From Coturnix japonica (Eukaryota; Chordata; Aves; Galliformes; Phasianidae): a stretch of 64,000 bases of DNA. The DNA lies in NCBI RefSeq assembly GCF_001577835.2, contig NC_029536.1:806001-870000 (forward strand), read 5' to 3'. The notes under the pieces were generated by a model. It made no database searches and was not told where the DNA came from. It saw nothing but the letters and a program-made list of their open reading frames with translations. The position numbers were made by a program, and so were the translations under genes. How positions within the stretch are numbered: position 1 is the stretch's first letter; each line of letters starts with the position of its first letter. Of this stretch, positions 38,601-50,600 are shown one piece after another.

Positions 38601-41600
38601 TCCACGTGGGAAAAGGGACTGTTGGAAGCTGAGCAAGAGGAAGGATGGTTCACACTGATGGACAAACAAGATGCATGTTTGTCTGGTTGCATGCTTGTCT
38701 TTGAAATCTCTTAAATCACTTGGCTGCTTAAACTTGATGGGAATAGCAATGATGTTCCTGCTGCATTCATTCCTCAGTCTGGAGTCACTCAGCAGAGGAT
38801 AAATACATCTGACTTCAGATACTGTCATGCTCACTCAGAAGTGAGTGAGTCAGAACATTCTTCTTTTCTTCTGCAGATGTTGATGAGTGCCAGGTTCACA
38901 ACGGGGGCTGCCAGCACAGATGTGTGAACACCTTTGGATCCTATTACTGCGAGTGCAAGCCGGGCTTTCGCCTGCACGCAGATGGCAGAACCTGCATTGG
39001 TAAGTCAAAGGTTTTTGGGTTCCTTGGGAATGCTGACTTCATAGCCCTTGTCATACCTGAAAGTATGTGCTGCTGTACATGATGTGGTTGATGTTGGCTT
39101 ACAGTCTTGCACCGTGACCCCTTTCCCAGTTAGCAGTGATAGGATGAGGAGGAATGGACATAAGTTGCTCCAGGGGAAGCTCAGGTTGGATATAAGGAAA
39201 CATTTCTTCTCCAAGGGAGTGGAGAAGCTTTGGAACAGGCTGCCCTGGGAGGTGGTGGAGTCTCCAATGGAGATGTTCCATGTGTGGATATAGCACCTGG
39301 GGATGGATTCTGGTAGACATGAGTGTAGAGGGGTTGGGCACAGCTCCTTTGGAACAGCAGAGCTGCACTGAACACTGATGGCTTTTGTTCTCAGCACTTC
39401 TGTGATAGAAATACGCATCTATGTGTGTATATGCCCTGCTGTCAGCTCAGCTCAGTGCTGGCCCATTAGGGCAGTGGTGTCGAGGGATGGAAGTAAACAT
39501 CTTTTTCCTGTAAAAGCTCAAAGTGGGCTGTGGGTCTGCAGTTGTTCCCTTAGTACAGTGCTGGGGTGGCTGCTGGGCTGGCTTGTGCCTGGCCCCTTTG
39601 TAGTTGGTGTTGCAGATGGTAAAGCAAGGCACAGTGCAGGGGATAAACCAGTGCAATCTTTCAGGATCCCCCCAGGCACCTCTAAAAATGGGTTGTTAAA
39701 GAGTCTGCTCAGCACCTTTGGTTGCGCTCTGCAGTGCGAGGTCCTGCAGTGCCTTTGTTGTTGTGTTATCTCTGATGATTTGAGTACAGAAGAGAAAGGG
39801 AGGAAAACAGAGCCGGCGTCTCTGCTGAAAGTGAAATAGGGCAAAAAGAGCCATTGGACGTCCTGAGATCACCCCTCTTTATCACATCCACATGGCAGGA
39901 GGCAGAGAGCTGACATCTTTGGGCCTTCTCTGTGGATCCAGGGTGGGGGAGGGACTCCAGGGCCAAAGCAAAGAGTTTAATCTGAGCCTGCTGCTTGTGT
40001 TGGCCGGCAGAGGGGTGAGATGGTCTGCATTAACACAGCTTGGCTCTGGAAATTGTCTGAGGTTGGAATAAATGGGGTTGGGATTACGTGGCGGAGCTCT
40101 TTATATTAAGAGCCTTCAAATGAAGGAATCTCGAATTTAGCAGGGATTTACGTCGTGCCGTAAGGGGGGTGTGTGGGCTTGGTCTACGTGATGGGACCAC
40201 ACTGGGATGGGAAGGTGGTGTGGATGGGAACGTGGGGATCCCACAGCAGAGCACTGGGTGCATCCATCCTGCTGTGTGTGCACCCTCGTGCCACCCAGTG
40301 TCCTGGGTGCAGGTCCTGCATGGCCAGCCATAGTGCTCTGCTTGCAGACAATGGAAACCTCATCTGCACAAAGTCTGTCTGAGCTCTAATTACCGAAGGC
40401 TGAATGATGCACAGGATGACACTGGGTTTGGCAGCAGCGTCGCAGAAAAACTGAGCTAGGAAAAGCATCAGGGAATGGAAATATTTTTAGAGAGGTTCTG
40501 TAAACAAAGAAAGAAAAGGAGCAGTAATTAGAACAAGGGCTGCGGGCTGTGCAGTGCCAGGAGCTGGCTGGGAGACCCCGAGCACATGGAACAGCACCCG
40601 AAGTGCTGTGAGTGTTTCATTTGTTGTGCCTCAGTGTTCCTGCTCTGAAATGGGATTTGTTCCTCCTGCAGCAAAACCAAAGCCCTGGCCCATGCACCCC
40701 ACTGCTTTTTGCTTGTCCCTGTGTGCCATGTACAGCAGGGTGTGCTGGCAGGGCTGTGCTGCTGCTCCCCATTGCTCACAGGGCCTGTTCTCTCCCTGTC
40801 TGCATCCAGGAGCATGAGGCTCCCATTGGGCTCTAAGAACACATTGCTAAAGGCAGCCTAAAGGAAATGGTGGTGTCCTGGTGTCTAAGTTATCCTAATG
40901 GATGCCCTGCAGCACCCAACCTTACAGCGTCTCCATCAGCATCCTCTGCTGAAGTCACATCGTGGAGAAGAATCTGAACTTTGAGTTTTTCCACTCTAAA
41001 AACTCATCACCCAAAAGCATGCAAAGAGGGCAGTTATTCAGACTGCAGATTCATGGGGTCACTGCATCCTGGGAGGTTATTTTAGATGTAGGGTGTGTTG
41101 GCTGGTTATAGATCGGCCAAGTATTTTTCCCATAGGGAGGAATATTTTGGCAAGATTCAGCATTGTTTTAATGCTTTTATTTGTTTAAAAAAACAGGCAC
41201 TCCAAGCACAGCTCTGTTATTTAGGAATGCTTTAAAATGTACATTATTAAACACTTAAAGATAGCAGAAATGTTTGATGACCAGCCATCTCTGCCCCGTA
41301 GCTCTGCAGTCACATCAGGTACTTCTGCTGTCTTCATCCTAATGGATGAAAGGGAACAACATCAGCAAAGTAACACAGACTGATAATTCTCCCTCCAGCC
41401 CTGCACTGTGTATGGCAGCCTTTGGACCCCATGAAGTCGTATTTATTTCCCAAATGCCTGCTTGGTTAACAGAGCTGATCTTTACATCAGACGCAGGCTG
41501 CAGTGGTGCAGGAGCCATCAGTGCCCGCAGTGTTCCTCTGCAGGCACATGGCTTTGCTGTGGGACCCTCATCTTTCTTATAGGATTTCTCAGAGTCAGGA

Positions 41601-44600
41601 CTTGGGATCCTCCTGCAGTACAATGGGTCAGAAGCACAGGAACCCCTTTGGTAACAGACACCAGGTGGCTGTTCCACTCGCAGTGTGTGAATGGCAAGAG
41701 ACAGAGCAGAGCTGGGAGGGTGTAGTGCAGTTCCAGTTTCACCTCCTCCTGTATAGATACTGGTGCTGCCCTCTGAGCTGCAGCACTTGTGGCACTGTCT
41801 GAGCAAAGCTGAGATTACAGCGCTGCCGTAGCGTCAATTTGCAGTTAGCCCCCCTCAAAAACTTCAGCTTTATGACTTCAAACCCTCGGATGCTGCTTGT
41901 GGATGATGTTTCTTATGCTTTCCCACCCCCCCAGCACTGAACTCGTGTGCGGTGAACAACGGTGGCTGTGAGCACGACTGTGTGCAGCTGACAGCCAACC
42001 AGCACCAGTGCCGCTGCCGCTGGCACTACAGGCTGCAGGAGGACGGCCGGCGCTGTGCCCGTGAGTGCTGGGCAATGGGGGGAGGGATGGCAGAGCTGCC
42101 TGTGGGGCTCTGTGGGTCATTGCTGCTTCTCTCTGCCCCAGTGTGGAGCCCTTGTGCTGAGAGGAATGGGGGCTGCATGCAGCTCTGCCGTGATGTGCGG
42201 GGAGCAGCGCGCTGCCAGTGCCGCCCTGGATACCAGCTGGGACCTGATGGCAAAGCCTGCCAAGGTGAGCAACTGCGGGGCCAAGCAGCATCGCCACTGC
42301 TTTGGGGGTTGATGGGGTGATGCTGAGGGATGTGCCTTTGACACTGTCTCAAGGCTGCTGCTCTTCATGGTTTTTCTCATTCATAGATGTGGATGAGTGC
42401 TTGACTGGCTTGGCCATGTGTGCACATCGCTGCCTGAACACCCATGGCTCCTTCAGGTGTGCCTGCAACCCGGGCTATGAGCTGGGAGCAGACAGCAGGC
42501 AGTGCTACCGTGAGTACTGCAGTGGGATGGAGATCTGTGGGTCAGGAGGGGGAAAAAGGAGTGTGTGTGGGGGGGGTCCTGCTGATAGAGTGCTGTTAGT
42601 GCTGCCTGCTGAGAGCAGACTGAGTCACAGAGCTCCATGGGCCGTGGTCAGAGCTGTTGGCTTCTCCCACCAACAGAACTCATCTCTAAAGTTACCATTG
42701 CACCAGTTTAGATGGTTTACTTGGAGCTGTTTGGCCCCAAATGGGCCAAGTCCCACTACTGGGGACTGCATTGGATGAGTCTGGTCAGCTGTAGATGTGT
42801 AAGTGAAGGAGGAATTGAGCTAATGATGTGATCGCATCTGCTCCCATCAGGAAGAGAAATAAACACAATTCAGTGCAAGACTGAGCCAGATTGCCATCTG
42901 TTCAGCCAAAGCACATAAGCAGAGACAGCCTGAAGCAAAGCGGTTGAGGGCAATGCAAAGAGCTGCGTGCTATTCAGGAGCCAAAGCGCTGCTGGCACTT
43001 CTTAAGGGCATGGCTGATCCCACAGTGCATGTTCTGCAGAGCAGAATCCCATAGCTCAGTTTCAGTAGCATCCACCTCTGCCTGTTGGGTGTTCTTGGAT
43101 GAGCACGTGCTAAAAAGCAAGTTTGTTCCCTGCTCTGCCCTGGCTGACCACATTTAGCAGGGAAGACATTCATGTTTTGAGATCTGGAAGTTCACTTTCC
43201 GCCACAGCTTTTGTTTTCTACATGTACAGACCCACTGGGGAGCACCAAGCTCCTCTTCTTTCATCTTTCTTGGGCCTAAATGCACCAAAACCTCAAGAAT
43301 GTTCTTGTAGGCGGCAGCTATTTTTCTGAGGTTCGAGAGTGACTCAGAGCCCCGTGGTACTTTGAGCCTAAAGAAGCTTCATTAGCAAGGCTGGAGTTTA
43401 CAAGAGCTTTGCCAAGCTATGGAGACACATGGCTGCTATTGACGCTTGCCTCTTCCATTCGGACATGTCATTCACTGCCTTTCCTAGCTGCAGGCATCTG
43501 GATATTTGCAGCGCTCAGCTGCTCCCATTCCCAGCTGGCATCCAAACAGCTCTGTGCTGGGAAAGCTGAGCCAACTTTGGTTGGCAGCACATCCTGCAGC
43601 TTGTCAGGAATGGGAGCAGCTCTGTCTGCAGTCTGGTTCATCTCAGCTTGACCATCAGCCTGTCCCCGAGGGGCTCCACAGGGTTATTTTTGTTCAGCCC
43701 TTTCCAGCCCAGCATCTATTCCCATCCCATGCAGCACAGCATTGCTCTGCTCAGTGGGGCTGTGTACCAAAAGCACACACAGGGAGTGGGTGCCCATGGC
43801 ACTGGATGCTGACAACATTCCTTCTGCAGGGATAGAGATGGAGATTGTGAACAGCTGTGAGAGTGACAATGGTGGCTGCTCCCATTTGTGCCATCACAGC
43901 AGCACCGGCCCCATCTGCTCCTGTAACTCGGGCTACCAGCTGCAGGATGACCAGAGGACGTGCACTGGTAAGGCCAGACTCGCTCCTTGTCTTCACAAGT
44001 CTATCCCAAGCCACGAGGACCCCCATGTGTCATCTACTGTGTGCACATATACCATGGGGTATCATGGAGCAACTGCTGTTACCACTGTGGGTGCTGTGGG
44101 TGCTCACCCTTTGCTTTTATTTAGACATCAACGAATGTGAGGACGGCTCTCACTGCTGCCAGCAGGACTGCTACAACTACCCTGGGGGCTACGAGTGTGC
44201 CTGCCGTGCTGGGTACCGGCTGTGTGCTGATGGCTGTGCCTGTGATGGTGAGCAGGGTTGCATACAGTGTGGAGTACAGTAGGACAGCACTTCTTTCAGT
44301 CACTCCCAGTTAGAGAGCCATGCAGTCACTGGAGTTGGAAGGGGACCCTTAAAGGCCATCTGGTCCCACTCCCCTGCAATGAGCAGAGGCTCTCCATCAC
44401 TCCTTCAGCTTTTAGAGCTGGTTGCTTTGTATAACCAGTGAGGTGCTGCCACCTGCTTGCTGTCCCCTTTGTGTTCTAGATGTAGATGAGTGCTCTTCCA
44501 ACAACGGCGGCTGTGAGCACTCATGCCAGAACCAGGCAGGGTCCTTCCAGTGCGGCTGTCCCGCTGGGTACAAGCTGGATGGAGACAGGAGGGGCTGCAT

Positions 44601-47600
44601 CCGTAAGTGCTGCATGCTGAGCACACTGTGCCCATCCCCATCCAGCAGGACCATGGAAACAACCTTACACCATCAGGAGCATCAGAGTGCCATTTTATTA
44701 CCCTGACTTCTGTGGTCTCTGTAGCTGTTCCCCCAGCTGTAGAGGACTCAGTGGAAGCCCTGGATGCCCGACGCCCCATCATCCGCCCCATCCCACACGT
44801 GGCCATCCTGCGGGATGAGCTCACCCAGCTCTTCAGCGACGACTACGAAGAGGAGGAGGAAGAGATGGAGGCAAGAGGAGAGCACACGCTTTCAGAAAAA
44901 TTCGGTGGGTGTTTTGTGGCTGTGGCCCTTTTGTTCTGAAACCTCCAGTTTGAATCGTGGGTGCTGGGTTTGTGCTTGGTGGAGGCACCAGCAGCTGCAG
45001 GCTGTGATGTTGGGGTTGCTGGGGGCAGCAATGGGGGATCATCTCAATATCTCACCATGTTGTCTCATTGCAGTCTGTCTGGAGAACACCTTTGGCCACG
45101 ACTGCAGCCTGACGTGTGAGGACTGCAAGAATGGGGCCACATGCAACATGGAGGGGACAGGCTGTGAGTGCCCGGCCGGCTGGAGCGGGCTGCTGTGCAA
45201 CCAGAGTGAGTGATGCTGTGCATAGACCCTATTGTGTCTTATTGAAACCCACAGATGTGCATGCTGTTAAAGCTGTGCCCTCTGTCCCACAGCCTGCCCG
45301 CCTGGAACCTTTGGCAAGAACTGCAGCCAGCTCTGCCTCTGCCAGAACGGGGGCAGCTGTGAGCCCAGCACCGGCACCTGCCGCTGCCCGCCTGGTGTGG
45401 CTGGGATCCACTGTGAGGATGGTGAGTCTTTGGGCAAAAACAGCTGTGTTCCATTGGTATTTTTCCCTTGCCAAAGCAATGAGCATCTCTGTCAGGTGTT
45501 CATCATGTGCTTCTTTGGAGCCTGCTGTGTTTGCTGGTGTTGGTGCCCCCCATTTCTGAGGGTGATCCTCGCTCCCGAAGAATTAAAATCTGGGGGATGT
45601 GGAAGCAATGAGCCAACGAGGGATTCAGCTACAGACAGGGTTAGGTTCATATGGAAGCTATTACTGAAGGAGGAGAATATAAAGTAGGGTAGGAGATAGC
45701 TGGAGCTCTCCTTTCTGTAGGAAAGAGGTGGTTGAAGGGTGCAGATAGAAAACAGGGAGGTGAGGTTAAAGCAAGCTGTGCTGTGCTGTGCTGTGCTGGG
45801 TGGCATTTCCTGCCCTGCTGTCCCTTGGGGAGGGCTGGGCAGCAGCTTTGTGCTGACACAGTGCATCATCTGTATGCTTCTCATGTGGAGGGCTCAGTTC
45901 TGAGCTGGTACAGGGAATCCTGTTGCCCTTATTAGAGGCCCCAGCATATTGCTGGTCAGGCAGCAGTCTGACCCTGAGTGCACCCTGTGTCTAAGTTTGT
46001 TTGTGATGTCCTCCGATTTTGCTATGCATCTTTCCTACAAGACGTGAAATTACAGACCCAAATTGCTCCATCATCCCTATCCCCAGGCTGCCCGAGAGGA
46101 TTTTTTGGAAAGCAATGCAGGAAAAAATGCAACTGTGCCAACCGAGGTCGCTGCCATCGGATCTATGGAGCGTGTCTGTGTGATCCTGGCCTGTACGGGC
46201 GGTACTGCCACTTGGGTATGGCTCTGTTATGGGGTGCCCGCTGCCCTTGGGATGGGTGCCATAATAAAAGGGTCACTGTTGCCCTGTCCCTGCAGCGTGC
46301 CCCAAGTGGACATTTGGCCCTGGCTGCTCTGAGGAGTGCCTCTGTGTGCAGCCAAACACACAGCACTGCGACAAGCGGGACGGCTCCTGCCACTGCAAAC
46401 CTGGTTACAGCGGTGTGCACTGCGAGACCAGTGAGTGTCCTGATGGGTTTCCCTCTGCTCCGTCCTCCTGAGACCTCTGTGCCTCTTGCTTGCATAGATT
46501 AGGAACTAAACATGTTATCTTTGCCCCCAGAGTGTGAGCCCGGCCACTATGGGGAGGGCTGCAGGAAGAAGTGCAGCTGCTCTCCGGATGCACAGTGTGA
46601 CCACATCACTGGGCGCTGCTGGAAGGAGTGTCCCCTGGGTTACCACGGGGAGAACTGCGACCAAGGTGAGGTGGTGGGGTTGGAATGGCTTCCAGTGACC
46701 CAGCTCTGGGTCTAGAGAGGGAGGCAGGATCCTCATGCATAAAGATCCTTATTCAGAAAGGGAAGACGAGCTCTTACCGCATCCTGCCCACTGGGCATCC
46801 CTTCATCCATAGATGAAGGTGACAGATATTGATCTGTCTTTTTTCCTCCCTTTTACTTCCAGACCATCAGTCCCTAGGAGAATGATGCTGTGTTTCCCCT
46901 TCCGTTCCTTTCCCCCTGCTGACATTCTGTTTGATATGCACGTGGCAGATTTGGTACTTCATGCCCATTAAAACTTAAAGTTCTGCCCCCCTGGAGTAGT
47001 TCCTCTCTCTGAGCTCCATGCTCCCCATCCCTGCTTTCCTCTTGCTGCCAAATGATCCAACTTAACTTTTACTGTAAGAAACCCCCGAGGCTGTGAGTGA
47101 AAGTGCAGTAGGTTCTTGCATCCCATATTGCATCCATTCATTCCAAAGGGCTGCAGCAGCACTGCAGCTCCTGGCTGCTCAGCTGAGGATATTTGTTAAA
47201 AGGAATAAGAAAGGAGCCTGCAGGGGGGGAGTCACAGGAAATAACACAAATATTTGTACAGAAATAGGAGGCTTTGGGCTGTTGTTGGGACCTGGAAATG
47301 ATTAAAGGGTGAAGACAAACATCTGCCATCAATTAGCACAAAGGAGGAATAACAAAAACTCCACTGTGTCACTGGAAATTTACGAGCTAGGGCGCTTTTT
47401 CCTGCGCTAATTTTGAGTGCTGGGGTCTTGTAGAAACAAAAAGAGACCATGAGCGAGGTATGTGTCTGGGGGCTGAGGTTGGTCTGTAGGATCTCAGTGT
47501 CTCTTGGTCTGTGTCCAGCTCTATAACCCACAGCTCTCACTGCTGTTTGCTTGCAGAGTGCCCAGTGGGGCGGTTCGGGGCTGCCTGCCTGCAGCTCTGC

Positions 47601-50600
47601 TCCTGCAATGGGGCTCCCTGCAATGCGGTCAGCGGACAGTGCCTGTGTGCACCGGGATGGACAGGGCACGACTGCGCCCAAGGTGAGCACTTCTCATGTT
47701 GTATGGCAGCCACTGATGGTGTGTGGATATCCTGCTAACAGTTCTGCATACAGTGAGCTGGTCCTGTCCCCAGCCCTGCAGCATCTCAGCTGCCCTGCTC
47801 AGCCCTCAGTTGACATCCCTTGCACGGCTCCTGCAGGCTGCTGGGTTAGGATGCTTTGGCAGGAGCGCTGTTCCCCAGCAGCAGATGTGAATCTCCAATT
47901 GACATGAGGGCCCTGGCAGGTCCTAGCACTTAGTGAGGGATGTTTATAAAACAAACATGGTGATGTTGTCCTTACTGCTAGCCATGTATTCCCAAACAGA
48001 AGCATGTGAACTAGAGCAGGGAATCCACTACCATATTAGACAATCCCACCTTGCCCTTTTGGTTGCCAGCTCTCTGCAGCCCCTTGTCCCTGTCCAAGGG
48101 CACTAAGGAAGCAACCCAGCTCCAGCCCCAAGCTGAGCCCTCACCCTGCCCTGTGCTTCTTACCAGCGGCATTGAGCTGCCCTTATTCTCTCTGATTGCT
48201 GCAGCCTGCCCAGAGGGTCGCTGGGGTCTCGGCTGCCAGGAGCTGTGTCCTGAGTGTGCCAACAATGGCAGCTGTGACCCCACCACGGGAGCATGCGTGT
48301 GCACACCGGGCTTCACTGGCAGCCGCATGCCAGCGGTATGCGTGAGGCATATGGTGGTTGTGCATATGAGGTCATGGTGTCATGGTGGCGAGGGCATTGG
48401 GTTGTGATGAGTTGTTGGTCATGGTGAGTTGTTTGTGAGGTTGTGCAGGCGTTTGGTTTAATGGTGAGCATTGGGTTGTGATGAGTGTTGGGTCATGGTG
48501 AGCATTGGGTTGTGATGAGTGTTGGGATTCCCTGTTGGTGAGCCATTTGGATTTGTGATGAACGTTAGTTAAGCGTCACTCGGTGAAGTCTGGGTTCATA
48601 GACGACTGTGAGTGTTGGGGTTGTGATGAGCAATGGGGATGTGGGAAATGCTGGGTCCGTGCTGGTGAGCACTGAGTCGTGGTGAGTTTCAGGGTTAAGG
48701 TGAATGTTGTGCCCTGGTCTCACTGCAGACTTGCAGCTCATGTCCCTGCATTGCAGTGTGCCCACCCGGCTGGTTCGGCCAGGACTGCCAGCAGAGCTGC
48801 AGCTGTGGGAATGAGGGACATTGCCATCCTGTGACAGGGATGTGCAGCTGCGCACCCGGCTGGACGGGCCACGACTGCCGGAGAGGTACGATGCCTTCAC
48901 TCCCTGTGCATCATTCATAGGAGACTCTGAGCTGTGCAGTGCTGGGCTGGGGCTGGCTGCTTTGCCATCCCTGTGCCGTGCCTCTGTTGCAGGCTGTGCC
49001 ATGGGGCGCTGGGGTCCGGGCTGTGCCAATATCTGCGAGTGCAGCAGCAGCTCCGGGAGCTGTGATGCAGTGACGGGGCAGTGTACCTGCGATCCTGGCT
49101 ACACGGGCAGCCGCTGCGAGGAGCGTGAGTGTGTGCTGCAATGTGTTTGGGCTCAGGTTTGTTAACCAGAGCAGTGGGAAGGGTCTGTGCCGTGGCAGTG
49201 GCAATTCCATCCCCGCAATGCTGTCCTGGTGGGGGTGTGGGTACATCTGCAAGCAGCAGACCCTCGTTTTAAACACAAGGCAGCCATATCATTCCAGATC
49301 CCATATGTCTCAGTGTGAGCTCCCACCATAGCACAGTCCACCAAGGGCAGCTTCTCAGTGCTCTTTGCTCTCTCCCCAGGTTGCCCAGCAGGATGGTTCG
49401 GGTTGGGCTGCCGGCACCGCTGCCAGTGTGAACATGGGGCCATGTGTGACCACATCAGTGGGGCGTGCACGTGTGCTGCAGGCTGGAGGGGGACCTTCTG
49501 TGAGCACTGTACGTACCCCAGGGCATGGAGTGACCCTTGGGTGTCTGCTCACCCACCGTGCGCCCTTAAGAACCGTCCATTCTTCTCACAGACCCTCTGG
49601 GCTGTTTGCTTTGTTCCCTACAGCCTGCCCAGATGGATTTTATGGCATTGAGTGTCAGCGTGCCTGCAACTGCCAGAATGGAGCCCGCTGTGACCACATC
49701 ACCGGGCAGTGCCACTGCCAACCAGGCTGGACTGGACCCCGCTGTGCCCATGGTGAGTGTCCCCCGGGCAGGATCTGACCCCATGCAATGCACACAGCTG
49801 TGCTATTGCTCCAACACTGGGGGTGCAGAACAGTTCCCTTAGCTCATGCTGGGATCCCTCTGCTATAGTTCAGTTTGTGTCTTTATCTTTGCTGGTGTTT
49901 TTGCTGCTGAGAATAGCAGAGCTCCCACCCCACAGCACTGATGGAGCTGCTGTCATCCCAACATCTGTTTCTATGCGCTGCACAGTGCCAGGTTTTGGCC
50001 AGGCTCTGAGCTGTGCATGCCAAGAGGGGCAGTGTTGTGTGCTGCATCTATTTAGGTGCCAAGGAGGAAATACCACATCTCTCCAGAGAGGCTCTGTTCT
50101 GACACATGGCTCTTAGCCAAGCTTTGCAGACTGAAGTGGTTCAAAGGTGCTTTGGACCTGGACTGCCCAGCAGTGATCTAGAGCTGACACAGCCCTATGG
50201 AACCCTATTGGCAAAGGTCCCTTGTTCAGGGGCTGCTCCTGAAGGCTGTGCATGAACACGCTGCTGCTGGATCTCACAAAGGCTGAGGTGCCTGGCAGAA
50301 CAGATAACGTGATGTCACACTAAGGATAGCAATGCCCATGTGTTGGAGTAGCAGCCACATGTAACGTGCTGCTGTGGGTTCTCTGTGTAGCACCATAAAA
50401 CCAATGCATGCATGGTCCAAAGCAGCAACAACCCATGGTGTCAGGGTGGTTGTATGGTCAGGCTGGTTGCTGGCCCTGCCTGCAGATAGAATGCACCATT
50501 GGTTGCTGACAGTTGTGTCTCTCCTGCAGTGTGCCCACAGGGCAGGTTTGGTGAGGGCTGCAGCCAGGTGTGCAGCTGTTTCAACAACGCCACGTGTGAC

